From contig CAKTTY010000002.1 of NCBI GenBank assembly GCA_934617065.1, positions 186,001 through 250,000 of the forward strand: DNA of 64,000 bases, given 5' to 3'. Positions within the stretch are counted from its first letter, which is position 1; each line of letters begins with the position of its first letter. Positions 14,688-24,413 of this stretch are shown piece after piece. Under the pieces are notes generated by a model. That model did no database searches. It was not told the DNA's origin and saw only the letters and a program-made list of their open reading frames with translations. This DNA comes from an uncultured Eggerthellaceae bacterium (GTDB lineage Bacteria > Actinomycetota > Coriobacteriia > Coriobacteriales > Eggerthellaceae). The position numbers and the translations under genes are program-made.

Positions 14688-15056
14688 ATGGAGAAGGATC
14701 TGTTCAATTATGTAGCTGAGCGCACTGAAATTCTTGCAACGAGCGATGCGAGCACACAGGTCACTAAGGATGCGGCCGAGGCTTGGAAGGCAGCTGTGGC
14801 TGCCGATACGAGCGATGAGGCGGTTGAGGCGGCGACTAAACAGCTGCTCGACGTGCTTGAGGGCCGTCCTACGACCATCGATGGTGTGATTGCGTTTGCC
14901 GAAGGCCCGGCTAAACAGCTTATGGGTGAAGAGGCGGCAGCGGCGATGCTGGCTGATCAGCTTAAACGCAAGGAAGCGGGCGCGAAGTACTGCAACTGCC
15001 CGTCGTGCACTGCGGCAAGTGAGCTGCTTGCGAAGTTCGGTCGCATCGAATTGTAG
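14688..15056 (+). CDS. Hypothetical acidic protein with C-terminal CNCPSC
   Basis: A 122-aa soluble, mostly helical, Ala/Glu-rich protein. The ATG at 14688 has AAAGGGG upstream; an upstream ATG is less likely. The C-terminus contains CNCPSC (residues ~103-108), which could bind a metal or act in thiol chemistry. The rest is low-complexity amphipathic helix. I do not recognise the family. It stands alone between pcrA and ppaC, with 191 bp upstream containing an imperfect GCCGCCG/CGGCGGC hairpin. Confidence 0.65.
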   Translation: MEKDLFNYVAERTEILATSDASTQVTKDAAEAWKAAVAADTSDEAVEAATKQLLDVLEGRPTTIDGVIAFAEGPAKQLMGEEAAAAMLADQLKRKEAGAKYCNCPSCTAASELLAKFGRIEL

Positions 15057-15242
15057 GACCGTTGTTCTTGGGGGAAGGCGTCGAATGGCTTTCAGACGTC
15101 ACTCCTGGCCCATCGATCATCCGCAATCGTTGCTGGGTTGAGGTTCGCTATTTCGTCGGGTTACATGTCTAATTCGTTGGGTAGATATTCGTTTGCCGCT
15201 GGCGCAAAACAAACCGTGCCTAAAGCGCACTGAGCATTTCCT

Positions 15243-15273
15243 GAAGGCTGCACGTAAACGTGCGGCCTTCTTT
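15243..15273 (+). terminator. Terminator upstream of ppaC
   Basis: A 12-bp stem (15243-15254 with 15259-15270, one G-U pair) with TAAA loop is followed by TTTCATTT. It ends the transcript of the preceding 122-aa gene. Confidence 0.75.
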
Positions 15274-15342
15274 CATTTCGCGTTACAATAGATAAGTTCT
15301 ACACGTTTGCGCGCACCGAAGCGCGCTTGTTGAGGAGGCTAC

Positions 15343-16275
15343 ATGGCTAACCAGGTTTTTATCGTAGGTCATAAGAACCCAGACAACGATTCCATCGCAG
15401 CAGCGGTGAGCTACGCATATTTGAAGAACGCCCTTGAGGCAAAGAAGGCTGAGCCGGAGGCAGAATATGTTGCCTGCTGCCTGGGCCCGCTTCCTCAGGA
15501 ATCCGCGACCATTCTCGAGCAGGTTGGCCTGCCCGCTCCGAAGCTTATCGAAAAGGTAGGCGAAGGCGACAAGGTTATCCTGGTAGACCACAATGAGTCC
15601 ACCCAGATGGTTGATGGCATTTCCGATGCTGAAATCGTTGAGGTTGTAGACCATCATCGTATCGCTGGCGATGTGGTTACCGGCAACCCCATCCTGTACC
15701 TGAACATCCCCGTTGGCTCTACGGCAACTATCGTAACCAAGCTCTATGAGCAGCTTGGTGTTGAGGTAACCCCCGCTATTGCTACGGTGCTTCTTTCCGC
15801 GATTATGACCGATACCGTAATTACCAAGAGCCCCACCTGCACCGATTACGACTTGGCTCAGGCAGAAAAGCTTGGCGCCATCATTGGTAAGAAGCCTACC
15901 GAATTCGGTCTTGAGGTATTCAAGATGCGAGGCGGCGACAACGATCTTTCCGTTGAAGAGCTGTGCACGCACGACTCCAAGGAATTCAAGAAGGGCGACG
16001 ACGTATACATGGTTGCCCAGCACGAAACGGTAACGCTCGATGTTGCTATGGAGCGCGAAGCTGAATACCGCGAATTCCTGCGTCAGAAGGTTGCCGAAAA
16101 CGGCTACAAGTTTGCTCTTCTGCTCGTTACTGACATCTTCAACGAGGGTTCCAAGTTCATCTGCGAAGGCGATGTTGCCCCCGTATCCGAGGCATTTGGC
16201 ATCGACGCTACAAAGGCTGAATGGGTAGACGGCATCCTGTCCCGCAAGAAGCAGGTTATCCCGCCTCTGTCGTAG
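15343..16275 (+). CDS. ppaC: Manganese-dependent inorganic pyrophosphatase
   Basis: Family II pyrophosphatase, DHH superfamily, which hydrolyses the PPi released by biosynthetic reactions. The 310-aa protein shows GHKNPDNDS near the N-terminus, VDHNE at ~80 and the DHH motif VVDHHRI at ~100. A C-terminal DHHA2 domain ends in SRKKQVIPPL, which supplies the substrate-binding Ser-Arg-Lys-Lys. The GAGGAGG ribosome site is strong. There are no CBS domains, so nucleotide control is not expected. It is transcribed alone, between two terminators. Confidence 0.96.
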   Translation: MANQVFIVGHKNPDNDSIAAAVSYAYLKNALEAKKAEPEAEYVACCLGPLPQESATILEQVGLPAPKLIEKVGEGDKVILVDHNESTQMVDGISDAEIVEVVDHHRIAGDVVTGNPILYLNIPVGSTATIVTKLYEQLGVEVTPAIATVLLSAIMTDTVITKSPTCTDYDLAQAEKLGAIIGKKPTEFGLEVFKMRGGDNDLSVEELCTHDSKEFKKGDDVYMVAQHETVTLDVAMEREAEYREFLRQKVAENGYKFALLLVTDIFNEGSKFICEGDVAPVSEAFGIDATKAEWVDGILSRKKQVIPPLS

Positions 16276-16308
16276 GAGGCGCTACGACTCCACTCTGGCA
16301 ACGCAATG

Positions 16309-16346
16309 TAGTGGGAAACTAGGGACAGGTCCCTAGTTTCCCACTA
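16309..16346. repeat. Perfect 18-bp palindrome, REP-like
   Basis: Arms 16309-16326 and 16329-16346 are exact inverse complements with a 2-nt centre. A degraded relative occupies 16411-16442 (GGGACCTGCCCCTAGTTTCC). Two versions within about 130 bp suggest a dispersed palindromic repeat rather than a terminator; there is no T-run. Confidence 0.7.
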
Positions 16347-16348
16347 GA

Positions 16349-16376
16349 GCGGGCATCCAATTGGGTGCCCGCTTTT
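16349..16376 (+). terminator. Terminator of ppaC
   Basis: A perfect 10-bp stem GCGGGCATCC/GGGTGCCCGC with AATT loop is followed by TTTTGATTT. Confidence 0.85.
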
Positions 16377-16502
16377 GATTTGGGCCTGTTATCCGACTGA
16401 AAATAGGCCTGCGGGAAAATGGGACCTGCCCCTAGTTTCCACCGCTCGCTGTTACGTCCGGCGATGTGAGTGTGATTTAATGATTCTGCTAGTTTTGGAG
16501 AA

Positions 16503-16536
16503 TAAAAAACGGGCACCCGCATGGGTGCCCGTTTTG
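16503..16536 (-). terminator. Terminator of panD (bidirectional)
   Basis: The stem ACGGGCACCC/GGGTGCCCGT (16509-16518 with 16523-16532) has A-residues on its left and T-residues on its right, so it can work in both directions. For panD, on the minus strand, the run AAAAAA at 16503-16508 supplies the T-tract. Confidence 0.85.
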
Positions 16537-16556
16537 CTTCTATGAAAGGGGAGTAC

Positions 16557-16955
16557 TTACTTCAAGTCTTCCAGCTTGCCGTGCTTTTCGTAGCGGGTAA
16601 GACGGCTGATCTTGTTGTCGTCGTCTACGAATACCACGTGAGGCGCATGCTCCGGGTCGGCGAATTCTTCGGGAGTCATCTGGCAGTAGTTCATGATGAT
16701 CACCTTGTCGCCTACGGTGACCAGGTGGGCAGCTGCGCCATTCAGGCAGATCACGCCACTGCCAGGCTCGCCGGCAATAACATAGGTTTCAAGACGATTG
16801 CCGTTGTTGCAATCGGAGATGGTAACCAGTTCGTATTCCTGGATGCCGGCTGCTTCCATCAGTTCAGAGTCGATGGTGATGGAGCCGATGTAATCAAGTT
16901 CCGCCTGGGTGACGGTTGCACGATGAATTTTGCCCTTAAGCACATTCAGCAGCAT
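16557..16955 (-). CDS. panD: Aspartate 1-decarboxylase proenzyme
   Basis: A pyruvoyl enzyme that decarboxylates aspartate to beta-alanine for pantothenate and coenzyme A. The chosen start begins [13 protein letters not shown], the family N-terminus, with GAAGGAAGG upstream, giving 132 aa; an upstream ATG would add 16 unlikely residues. The self-cleavage site is Gly24-Ser25 in YIGSITID, so Ser25 becomes the pyruvoyl group. The protein keeps a short acidic tail. It is the last gene of a panB, panC, panD series on the minus strand, ended by its own terminator. Confidence 0.96.
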   Translation of the reverse strand: MLLNVLKGKIHRATVTQAELDYIGSITIDSELMEAAGIQEYELVTISDCNNGNRLETYVIAGEPGSGVICLNGAAAHLVTVGDKVIIMNYCQMTPEEFADPEHAPHVVFVDDDNKISRLTRYEKHGKLEDLK

Positions 16956-17075
16956 AAGGTTTGAACCTTCCTTCTTCGCATGATGTTCCACTCGAGGTTT
17001 CACTGCGTAGTAGCCATTATGCGCGGTTGCGCATAACCTGCCGTATTCTTGCGCAATATTGCGCTGCGTGCAAGC

Positions 17076-17927
17076 TTATTCGTCAAAATCGAACAAGTAA
17101 TTGTCGATAAGGCGAGTTTTTCCGATGTAAACGGCAATAGCAACCAGGCCAGACTCGCCGAGCGAATCAACGGGCTGCATGTTGCCCAGGTCAACTACTT
17201 CGATGTAGTCGATCTGCGCCAAAGGCTCTGCTTCGATGATTTCGCGAACGGCAGTGCGAACGATGTCAGCATTGCGCTCGCCGCCTTCAATAAGATCCTG
17301 TGCCGCAAAGATGGAGCGGGAAAGGCACAGTGCCGCCTTACGCTCTTCTGCGGAAAGGTAGCTGTTGCGCGAGCTCTTTGCCAGACCATCCTCTTCGCGA
17401 ACGATGGGGCAACCGTATACCTTTACGTTCATGTTGAGGTCGGCAACCATACGCTTGATGATGGCAAGCTGCTGGGCGTCCTTCTGGCCGAAGAACGCCT
17501 TGTCGGGCTGCACGATGTTGAACAGCTTGTTCACAACCGTGCATACGCCGCGGAAGTGGCCGGGACGTTTCGCGCCGCACAGCGTGTCGGTCAGGGTTTC
17601 CATAACTACATAGGTGTTGTAGTTCTTGGGATACATCTCTTCGGGCTCGGGATGGAATACTACGCTAACGCCCTTGGATTCCGCGATAGCCGCATCGCGT
17701 TCCAGGTCGCGGGGGTAGTTGTCGTAGTCTTCGTTGGGGCCGAACTGGATGGGGTTCACGAAGACGCTGGTAACTACACGGTCGCATTCTTTTACGGCGC
17801 GCTCCATCAGCGACATATGACCTTCGTGCAATGCACCCATGGTAGGCGTGAGGCCAATGGTGAGCCCCTCAGCTTTCCATTCGGCGACCTGTGCCTTCAT
17901 CTCGGCAACAGTGGTGATGATTTTCAT
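17076..17927 (-). CDS. panC: Pantothenate synthetase
   Basis: Condenses pantoate with beta-alanine using ATP. The 283-aa protein from MKIITTVAEMK has the nucleotidyltransferase HIGH-like segment TPTMGALHEGHMSL (residues ~27-40) and the KSSRNSYL segment that stands for KMSKS (~176-183). The upstream ATG that would add 24 residues is rejected because AAAGGAAC precedes the chosen start. A perfect 9-bp hairpin TCGTCGTTC/GAACGACGA lies directly upstream of the ribosome site and may influence translation. panD follows 120 bp downstream and panB lies upstream. Confidence 0.96.
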   Translation of the reverse strand: MKIITTVAEMKAQVAEWKAEGLTIGLTPTMGALHEGHMSLMERAVKECDRVVTSVFVNPIQFGPNEDYDNYPRDLERDAAIAESKGVSVVFHPEPEEMYPKNYNTYVVMETLTDTLCGAKRPGHFRGVCTVVNKLFNIVQPDKAFFGQKDAQQLAIIKRMVADLNMNVKVYGCPIVREEDGLAKSSRNSYLSAEERKAALCLSRSIFAAQDLIEGGERNADIVRTAVREIIEAEPLAQIDYIEVVDLGNMQPVDSLGESGLVAIAVYIGKTRLIDNYLFDFDE

Positions 17928-17972
17928 TTTGTTCCTTTCGTCGTTCTGTCGAACGACGAAGGATCGCATGAG

Positions 17973-18096
17973 ACGCCCTGACGTTGCGCGGCGCCCCAAT
18001 AAGCATCTTGCTCCTCATTCGTCGCTCGCGTACGAAGTACGCTTCGCTCCCTTTTCGGGGCAATCTATCTTATTGGATGCGCCGCTCGCTGACGTA
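17973..18096. repeat. Large imperfect inverted repeat between panB and panC
   Basis: GCGGCGCCCCAATAAG faces CTTATTGGATGCGCCGC across about 65 bp, with an inner hairpin GCGTA-CGAAG-TACGC. The multi-stem element is not explained by a terminator. It could be a structured leader of panC or a palindromic mobile repeat. Confidence 0.5.
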
Positions 18097-18148
18097 TATG
18101 CAATCCCTCGCTTGTTTCCTTGCTGTTGGGTAACAGCATAGCGCTATT

Positions 18149-18183
18149 AAAAAGGAAATGGTTGGGTTTGCGCTCAACCATTT
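18149..18183 (-). terminator. Terminator of panB
   Basis: The stem AAATGGTTG/CAACCATTT (18156-18164 with 18175-18183) is followed on the minus strand by CCTTTTTAA, just after the panB stop. panB therefore may be transcribed separately from panC. Confidence 0.7.
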
Positions 18184-18190
18184 CTACTAA

Positions 18191-19018
18191 TTAATAAAGT
18201 TTTTCCAGGGCTTCTTCGTCGATCTTGAAGGTGTGTTCTTCTGAGGGGAAGGTGCCAGCCTTGACTTCTTCGTCGTATGCCTTGAAAGCGGCGGTCATTT
18301 GCGGACCAATATTGCCGAAGTGCTTTACGAACTTGGGCTTGAAGTCGCTGAACAAGGCAAGCATGTCCTGATAAACCAGAACCTGACCGTCGCAACCTGC
18401 GCCTGCGCCAATGCCAATGGTGGGGATGTCGAGCTTTTCGGAGATGATGGCGGCAAGCTTTGCGGGAACGCATTCCAGCACAACGGCGAATGCGCCTGCC
18501 TCCTGAACGGCCAAGGCGTCGTCGACCATCTGCTGGGCTGCTTCGGCCGTTTTGCCCTGTACCTTGAAGCCGCCGAAAGCATTGACCGATTGAGGAGTAA
18601 GGCCAATATGGGCACATACAGGAATGCCCGCCTTGGTGATGGCCTTGATCTGCTCGGCAACGCGCACGCCGCCTTCGAGCTTTACTGCGTTGGCGCGACC
18701 TTCCTTCATCAGGCGACCGGCATTGATAACGGCCTGTTCGACCGATACTTCGTAGCTCAAGAATGGCATGTCGGCAACGACAAGCGCGTTCTTAGCGCCA
18801 CGAGCTACGGCGGCGGTGTGATGGATCATGTCCTCCATCGTTACCGAAAGCGTATCTTCGTAGCCGAGCATAACCATGCCCAGGGAATCTCCGACAAGGA
18901 TCGAATTGATTCCCGCTTCGTCAACCAACTTTGCGGTGGAGTAGTCGTAAGCAGTCAACATAGAGATCTTGGTGCCCTCATTCTTCATCTTCTTGAATGT
19001 GGCAACAGTATTCTTCAT
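18191..19018 (-). CDS. panB: 3-methyl-2-oxobutanoate hydroxymethyltransferase
   Basis: Adds a hydroxymethyl group from methylene-tetrahydrofolate to ketoisovalerate, giving ketopantoate, the first committed step of pantothenate synthesis. The 275-aa TIM-barrel protein shows the start pattern [20 protein letters not shown], the metal-site segment [12 protein letters not shown] (~41-52) and [14 protein letters not shown] (~137-150). The ribosome site is AAGAAGGGG. A ketopantoate reductase gene is not in the window; another reductase such as IlvC could supply it (inference). Confidence 0.96.
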   Translation of the reverse strand: MKNTVATFKKMKNEGTKISMLTAYDYSTAKLVDEAGINSILVGDSLGMVMLGYEDTLSVTMEDMIHHTAAVARGAKNALVVADMPFLSYEVSVEQAVINAGRLMKEGRANAVKLEGGVRVAEQIKAITKAGIPVCAHIGLTPQSVNAFGGFKVQGKTAEAAQQMVDDALAVQEAGAFAVVLECVPAKLAAIISEKLDIPTIGIGAGAGCDGQVLVYQDMLALFSDFKPKFVKHFGNIGPQMTAAFKAYDEEVKAGTFPSEEHTFKIDEEALEKLY

Positions 19019-19467
19019 GTTCCCCTTCTTTCTCTTACGTTGTGCGGCTCCTTACTATATATAAGTAACGCGCTGCACCTTGAAGGCGAAGCGCGCGTCG
19101 GAGCTGCGTTGTTTCGATGCCTGTATTGTACACGCAGGCTTGTGTTTCGGAATGGTTTCGGGAATGTTTTGCCGTTCGGCATCTATAAGCGGTAAATAGC
19201 TCTTCTTGCATCGGATAAATAAGTCCAGAATTATTTGAAAAATGAGAGGGAATAGGCGATCAGCGCTGAAAGAAACCTTTATTGACCTGCGAAAACAGAT
19301 TGTGAAGATATAGACACGCCCGGGTGCGTGGCGTTTGACAAGGTATATACCCGGTGATAAAGTTCATTTTCGCGTTTCGGGTAGAAGCGTATGTTTTCGC
19401 GTGCGTATCTGCAGAACGCACAGAAAGCAAAGTTAGTAAGTGATAGTAAAGAAAAGGAGCTGAAGCT
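19019..19467. other. Divergent intergenic region panB / rpsL
   Basis: It holds the rpsL promoter (listed separately). On the minus strand a possible panB -10 box, TACAAT (complement of 19125-19130), is seen with only a weak -35. Otherwise the ~450 bp contain no gene that I can support. Confidence 0.4.
19335..19363 (+). promoter_or_regulatory. Promoter of the rpsL-rpsG-fusA transcript
   Basis: A consensus -35 TTGACA (19335-19340) and -10 TAAAGT (19358-19363) are separated by 17 bp. The predicted transcript has a leader of about 100 nt before rpsL. Confidence 0.8.
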
Positions 19468-19842
19468 TTGCCTACTATCAATCAGTTGGTCCGTAAGGGC
19501 CGCGCCAAGCAGGTCGACAAGCAGAAGACCCCGGCGCTCAAGGGCAACCCCCAGAAGCGTGGCGTTTGCACCCGCGTGTACACCACCACCCCTAAGAAGC
19601 CTAACTCGGCACTTCGTAAGGTTGCTCGTGTCCGTCTCGTAAACGGCATGGAAGTTACCGCATACATCCCCGGTGAAGGCCACAACCTCCAGGAGCACTC
19701 CATGGTGCTTATCCGTGGCGGTCGTGTAAAGGACCTTCCTGGTGTTCGTTATAAGATCATCCGCGCTGCTCTCGACTGCGCAGCTGTCGACAGCCGTCGT
19801 CAGGCACGCAGCCGCTATGGCGCTAAGAAGCCCAAGAACTAA
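19468..19842 (+). CDS. rpsL: 30S ribosomal protein S12
   Basis: A decoding-centre protein of the small subunit and the classic site of streptomycin resistance mutations. The 124-aa protein is full length, with [18 protein letters not shown] in the conserved centre and [11 protein letters not shown] at the end. It uses a TTG start preceded by AAAAGGAGC. It is the first gene of the transcript that continues through rpsG and fusA. Confidence 0.98.
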   Translation: MPTINQLVRKGRAKQVDKQKTPALKGNPQKRGVCTRVYTTTPKKPNSALRKVARVRLVNGMEVTAYIPGEGHNLQEHSMVLIRGGRVKDLPGVRYKIIRAALDCAAVDSRRQARSRYGAKKPKN

Positions 19843-19888
19843 GTAACCCTCGCGATTCAGTTAGTCGCATAAACCGAAAGGAAGATAT

Positions 19889-20359
19889 ATGCCGCGTCGT
19901 GCAGCAGCAGTCCGCCGCGAAACGCAGCCGGACGCTAAGTACAACAACCGTTTGGTCACGCAGCTGATCAACAAGGTGTTGCTTGACGGTAAGAAGTCTA
20001 CCGCAGAAGGTATCGTTTACGATGCATTCGACATCGTTGCAGAGAAGACCGGCCAGGACGCCCTGACCGTATTCAAGAAGGCAATGGACAACATCCGCCC
20101 CACGCTCGAGGTTAAGCCCAAGCGTGTTGGTGGTGCTACCTACCAGGTTCCTATGGAGGTTAACTCCCGCCGTGCAACCACGCTCGCCATCCGCTGGATG
20201 GTAGACTTCTCCCGCAAGCGCAAGGAGAACACCATGAAGGAGCGCCTCGCAGGTGAAATCATGGACGCAGCCGAGAACACCGGTGCATCCATCAAGAAGC
20301 GCGAAGACCTCTACAAGATGGCAGAATCCAACCGTGCATTCTCGCACTATCGTTGGTAG
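19889..20359 (+). CDS. rpsG: 30S ribosomal protein S7
   Basis: The assembly-initiating protein of the 30S head, which binds the 3' domain of 16S rRNA. The 156-aa protein starts [11 protein letters not shown] and carries the conserved [13 protein letters not shown] segment at ~75-87. The ribosome site GAAAGGAAG is clear. It lies 46 bp after rpsL and 11 bp before fusA. Confidence 0.98.
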   Translation: MPRRAAAVRRETQPDAKYNNRLVTQLINKVLLDGKKSTAEGIVYDAFDIVAEKTGQDALTVFKKAMDNIRPTLEVKPKRVGGATYQVPMEVNSRRATTLAIRWMVDFSRKRKENTMKERLAGEIMDAAENTGASIKKREDLYKMAESNRAFSHYRW

Positions 20360-20370
20360 GGGAAGGAACA

Positions 20371-22473
20371 ATGGCTAAGACTTCTCTGGAGCATACCCGC
20401 AACATCGGCATCATGGCCCACATCGATGCCGGTAAAACCACCACTACCGAGCGCATCCTGTACTACACGGGCAAAACGCACAAGATCGGTGAGGTTCATG
20501 ATGGCGCAGCTACCATGGACTGGATGGTTCAGGAGCAGGAGCGCGGCGTAACCATTACCGCTGCAGCTACCACCTGCTTCTGGAAGAAGGATGGTCAGGA
20601 ATACCGCTTCCAGATCATCGACACCCCCGGCCACGTAGACTTCACCGCTGAGGTAGAGCGCTCCCTGCGCGTTCTCGACGGTTCCGTAGCCGTATTCGAT
20701 GCTGTTGCCGGCGTACAGCCTCAGTCCGAAACCGTATGGCGTCAGGCTGAGCGCTACGGTGTACCCCGCATCGCATTCATCAACAAGTACGACCGTGTTG
20801 GCGCTGACTTCTTCCATGCAATTCAGACCATGCGCGATCGTCTTGACGCACCTGCTGTTGCTGCTCAGATGCCCATGGGCGCTGAGGACAACTTCTGGGG
20901 CGTAATCGACCTGGTTACCATGACCGCATGGGACTTCAAGGCCGACGACAAGGGCATGACCTACCCTGAGCCCATGGACGAGATCCCCGCTGAGTTCAAG
21001 GAAGATGCAGAGCTCTATCATCAGGAACTTCTCGAAGCAGCTGCAGACTGCGACGACGATCTGATGGAAAAGGTCCTCATGGAAGAGGAAGTTTCCGTTG
21101 AGGAACTCAAGGCTGCTATCCGCAAGGGCGTTTGCGAGTGCAAGCTCAACCCCGTGTTCGTAGGCTCCGCTTACAAGAACAAGGGCGTTCAGGAACTGCT
21201 CGACGCTGTTGTTGACTACATGCCTTCTCCGGTAGACGTTCCCGCCATCAAGGGCACGAACCCCGAAACCGGCGAAGAAGACGAGCGTCCTTCCGACCCG
21301 AAGGCACCGTTTGCTTCCCTGGCATTCAAGATCATGACCGACCCGTTCGTTGGCAAGCTCACCTACCTGCGCGTATACTCCGGCACTCTCGAGTCCGGCT
21401 CCTACGTGCTGAACGCTTCCAAGGACAAGAAGGAACGCATCGGCCGTCTTCTGCAGATGCACTCCAACAACCGTGTTGACATCGACGTTTGCTCCGCTGG
21501 CGACATCGTTGCCGTTGTTGGTCTGAAGAACACCACCACCGGTGACACGCTCTGCGCCGAAGATGCTCCTATCATCCTCGAGTCCATGCAGTTCGCTGAT
21601 CCTGTTATCGACATTGCTGTTGAGCCTAAGACCAAGGCTGAGCAGGATAAGATGAGCATCGCTCTGCAGAAGCTCGCCGAGGAAGACCCGACGTTCCGCG
21701 TTTCCACCAACCATGAAACCGGCCAGACCATCATCGCTGGCATGGGCGAACTCCATTTGGAGATCATCATCGACCGCCTGCTTCGCGAGTTTAAGGTTGA
21801 GGCTAACGTTGGTAAGCCCCAGGTTGCATACCGCGAGCGTCCTGGTCATGAGGTACTCGGTGCTGAGGGCAAGTTCGTCCGTCAGTCCGGTGGTCGTGGT
21901 CAGTATGGTCATGCCATCATCAACATGTACCCGCAGGAGCCCGGTGAAGGCTACACGTTCGAGAACAAGATCGTTGGCGGCGTAGTTCCCAAGGAGTACA
22001 TCCCCGCTATCGACAAGGGTATTCAGGAAGCACTCAACTCCGGCGTTCTGGCTGGTTATCCTGTTGAGGACATCAAGGTTGAGCTCATCGACGGTTCTTA
22101 CCATGATGTTGACTCTTCTGAGGCTGCATTTAAGGTTGCCGGCTCTATGGCAATCAAGGACGCGTTGAAGAAGTCCGATCCTGTGATCCTCGAGCCTGTT
22201 ATGGCTGTAGAGGTTGAGACTCCTGAAGAGTACACCGGCTTCGTTATGGGCGATATCCCCAGCCGTCGTGGTCTCATCCAGGGCCAGGAGCAGCGTGGCA
22301 ACGCAGTTTGCATCTCCGCTAAGGTTCCGCTGGGCCAGATGTTCGGTTATGCAACCGACCTGCGCAGTGGCACCCAGGGTCGTGCTACGTACACCATGCA
22401 GTTCGACACCTATGCGCCCGTGCCCAAGAACGTGGCAGAAGAGATTATCAGCAAGGCTGGTGGCAACGCTTAG
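20371..22473 (+). CDS. fusA: Translation elongation factor G
   Basis: A GTPase that drives translocation of tRNA and mRNA on the ribosome. The 700-aa protein begins [17 protein letters not shown], with GGGGAAGGA upstream; an ATG 18 bp earlier inside rpsG is rejected. It has the P-loop AHIDAGKTT (~17-25), DTPGH (~89) and NKYDR for guanine, where Tyr replaces the usual Met (NKMDR). Domains II-V follow. A tuf gene, often next to fusA, is absent here; rpsJ follows 45 bp downstream. Confidence 0.98.
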   Translation: MAKTSLEHTRNIGIMAHIDAGKTTTTERILYYTGKTHKIGEVHDGAATMDWMVQEQERGVTITAAATTCFWKKDGQEYRFQIIDTPGHVDFTAEVERSLRVLDGSVAVFDAVAGVQPQSETVWRQAERYGVPRIAFINKYDRVGADFFHAIQTMRDRLDAPAVAAQMPMGAEDNFWGVIDLVTMTAWDFKADDKGMTYPEPMDEIPAEFKEDAELYHQELLEAAADCDDDLMEKVLMEEEVSVEELKAAIRKGVCECKLNPVFVGSAYKNKGVQELLDAVVDYMPSPVDVPAIKGTNPETGEEDERPSDPKAPFASLAFKIMTDPFVGKLTYLRVYSGTLESGSYVLNASKDKKERIGRLLQMHSNNRVDIDVCSAGDIVAVVGLKNTTTGDTLCAEDAPIILESMQFADPVIDIAVEPKTKAEQDKMSIALQKLAEEDPTFRVSTNHETGQTIIAGMGELHLEIIIDRLLREFKVEANVGKPQVAYRERPGHEVLGAEGKFVRQSGGRGQYGHAIINMYPQEPGEGYTFENKIVGGVVPKEYIPAIDKGIQEALNSGVLAGYPVEDIKVELIDGSYHDVDSSEAAFKVAGSMAIKDALKKSDPVILEPVMAVEVETPEEYTGFVMGDIPSRRGLIQGQEQRGNAVCISAKVPLGQMFGYATDLRSGTQGRATYTMQFDTYAPVPKNVAEEIISKAGGNA

Positions 22474-22518
22474 GCCCTAGGGCTCTAAGCTTTCCCACCG
22501 CTCACTATGGAGGTTAAA

Positions 22519-22827
22519 GTGGCTAAAGAGAATATCCGCATCCGCTTGAAGGGTTACGATCATGAGATCGTGGATCAGTCCACCAAGCTCATCGTAGACA
22601 CCGCTCAGAAGACGGGTGCTAAGGTTTCCGGTCCTATTCCGCTGCCGACCGAGCGCAACCTGTATTGCGTAGTTAAGGGTCCGCACGTAAACAAGGACTC
22701 TCGCGAGCAGTTTGAAATGCGCACTCATAAGCGCCTGATCGACATCCTGGATCCGACCCCTTCCACGGTTGATTCCTTGATGCGTCTCGATCTTCCTGCT
22801 GGCGTTGACATCGAGATCAAGCTGTAG
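22519..22827 (+). CDS. rpsJ: 30S ribosomal protein S10
   Basis: A small-subunit head protein that also serves as NusE in antitermination. The 102-aa length, typical of the family, is obtained from a GTG start with GGAGG six bases upstream; an in-frame ATG 12 bp before overlaps that ribosome site and is rejected. The conserved KIRIRLK-type opening and [22 protein letters not shown] segment (partly shown) are present. It opens the S10-type gene series. Confidence 0.97.
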   Translation: MAKENIRIRLKGYDHEIVDQSTKLIVDTAQKTGAKVSGPIPLPTERNLYCVVKGPHVNKDSREQFEMRTHKRLIDILDPTPSTVDSLMRLDLPAGVDIEIKL

Positions 22828-22843
22828 GGGAGTGTGATACTGA

Positions 22844-23464
22844 ATGATTAACGCTATCTACGGTACCAAGATCGGCATGACCCAGCTCTTCGACGAAGAC
22901 GGCCAGGTTACGCCCGTTACGGTTATCAAGGCAGACCCCAACAAGGTATGCCAGGTTAAGACCACCGCTACCGATGGCTACGAAGCTGTTCAGCTCGGCT
23001 TCGGCACCATCAAGGAAAAGAAGGTCAACAAGCCCATGGCTGGCCATTTCGCCAAGCAGGGTGTTGAGCCCGTTCGCCATCTTCGCGAGGTTCGCGTAGA
23101 GGATGCTTCCGAGCATGCTATTGGCGAAGAAGTTACCGTTGCTGCATTCACTGAGGTGAAGAAGGTAGACGTAACCGGTACTTCTAAGGGTAAGGGCTTC
23201 GCAGGTGTTATGCGTCGTTACAACTTCGCAGGCGGCCCTGGCGGACACGGTGCGCACTTCCATCGTGCTCCCGGTTCCGTTGGCCAGTGCGCTTATCCTT
23301 CCCGTGTGTTCAAGGGCGTTCGCCTTCCGGGTCACATGGGTTGCGATACCGTTACGACCAAGAACCTTGAAGTAATCCGCGTTGACGAAGAGGCGAACCT
23401 CATCATGCTCAAGGGTGCAGTTCCCGGCGGCAAGAATGGCGTAGTTCGCGTTCGCATGGCGTAA
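22844..23464 (+). CDS. rplC: 50S ribosomal protein L3
   Basis: A large-subunit assembly protein near the peptidyl-transferase centre. The 206-aa protein begins INAIYGTKIGMTQLFDEDG. The glycine-rich loop GGPGGHGAHFHRAPGSVG (~125-142) that reaches toward the active site is intact. It follows rpsJ by 16 bp and precedes rplD in the usual order. Confidence 0.98.
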   Translation: MINAIYGTKIGMTQLFDEDGQVTPVTVIKADPNKVCQVKTTATDGYEAVQLGFGTIKEKKVNKPMAGHFAKQGVEPVRHLREVRVEDASEHAIGEEVTVAAFTEVKKVDVTGTSKGKGFAGVMRRYNFAGGPGGHGAHFHRAPGSVGQCAYPSRVFKGVRLPGHMGCDTVTTKNLEVIRVDEEANLIMLKGAVPGGKNGVVRVRMA

Positions 23465-23490
23465 GAACGGTGCGAAGGAGTTTATAAATT

Positions 23491-24114
23491 ATGGCAACTA
23501 TTGAAATGAAGGACGCGAGCGGCAAGAAGGTCAAAGACGCCGAGCTTTCCGCAGCAGTCTTCGAGATTGAGCCTAACGTGCATGTTATGCACGAAGTGGT
23601 TCGCTCCCAGCGCGCTGCAAGGCGCCAGGGAACCCACGACACCTTGACCCGCGGTCAGGTTCGTGGCGGCGGCAAGAAGCCTTGGCGCCAGAAGGGTACC
23701 GGCCGTGCTCGTCAGGGTACGATCCGTGCTCCCCAATGGGCAGGCGGCGGCACCGTATTCGGTCCTCATCCCCGCTCTTACGCTTTCAAGGTACCTGCCA
23801 AGGTTGTAAAGCTGGCTATGCGCTCTGCGCTTTCCGCTAAGCTTGCCGACGGCGAGATCGTTGTTGTTGATCAGCTTTCTTTCGAGAAGCCTTCTACCAA
23901 GCAGGCTGCTGAAGTGCTGAAGAACCTCGGTCTTGAGGGTCGCGTTACCATCATCGTTCCCGATGACGACGTGAACACCTTCCTGTCTTTCCGCAACCTC
24001 TCCAAGGTTCGCGTGATCGGCGTTTCTGAGCTCAACACGCTCGACTTCATCGATAACAAGGCACTCGTTCTTACCGACGCTGCCCTGACCCGCATCGAGG
24101 AGGTGCTTGCATAA
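23491..24114 (+). CDS. rplD: 50S ribosomal protein L4
   Basis: Lines the nascent-peptide tunnel, and in many bacteria represses its own operon. The 207-aa protein carries the tunnel loop GGGKKPWRQKGTGRARQG (~55-72), where macrolide resistance changes arise. Its stop codon overlaps the ATG of rplW by one base. Confidence 0.98.
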   Translation: MATIEMKDASGKKVKDAELSAAVFEIEPNVHVMHEVVRSQRAARRQGTHDTLTRGQVRGGGKKPWRQKGTGRARQGTIRAPQWAGGGTVFGPHPRSYAFKVPAKVVKLAMRSALSAKLADGEIVVVDQLSFEKPSTKQAAEVLKNLGLEGRVTIIVPDDDVNTFLSFRNLSKVRVIGVSELNTLDFIDNKALVLTDAALTRIEEVLA

Positions 24115-24401
24115 TGAAGGATCCCCGCGAGGTAATCATTCGCCCGATCATTTCGGAGCACTCTTATGAAGGCATGGAAAACAATGTCTATACCTTCGAG
24201 GTAGCAAAGTCTGCTAACAAGATCGAGATTGCTCAGGCAATCGAGGCTATCTTCGATGTAAAGGTCGTTAAGGTTAACACCATTAACGTTAAGGCTAAGC
24301 CGAAGCGTGTTCGCTATCAGCTTGGTAAGACCCGCACCTGGAAGAAGGCCATGGTTACGGTTGCTGAAGGCGACCAGATCGAGATCTTCGCTCAGGCATA
24401 G
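24114..24401 (+). CDS. rplW: 50S ribosomal protein L23
   Basis: A tunnel-exit protein that docks trigger factor and SRP. The 95-aa protein begins DPREVIIRPIISEHSY and has the family core NVKAKPKRVR at ~62-71. Unusually, it is followed not by rplB but by a strong terminator. rplB lies 7.3 kb downstream behind its own promoter. Confidence 0.97.
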   Translation: MKDPREVIIRPIISEHSYEGMENNVYTFEVAKSANKIEIAQAIEAIFDVKVVKVNTINVKAKPKRVRYQLGKTRTWKKAMVTVAEGDQIEIFAQA

Positions 24402-24413
24402 GCTGTCTAGCAG

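Noticed and set aside
20347..22104. A 585-codon open frame on the minus strand, antisense to fusA
   Set aside because: It lies wholly within the conserved elongation factor G gene, has no plausible protein features and arises from the codon bias of the real gene. The same holds for long antisense frames over secY, porB, rplB and the aminotransferase gene.
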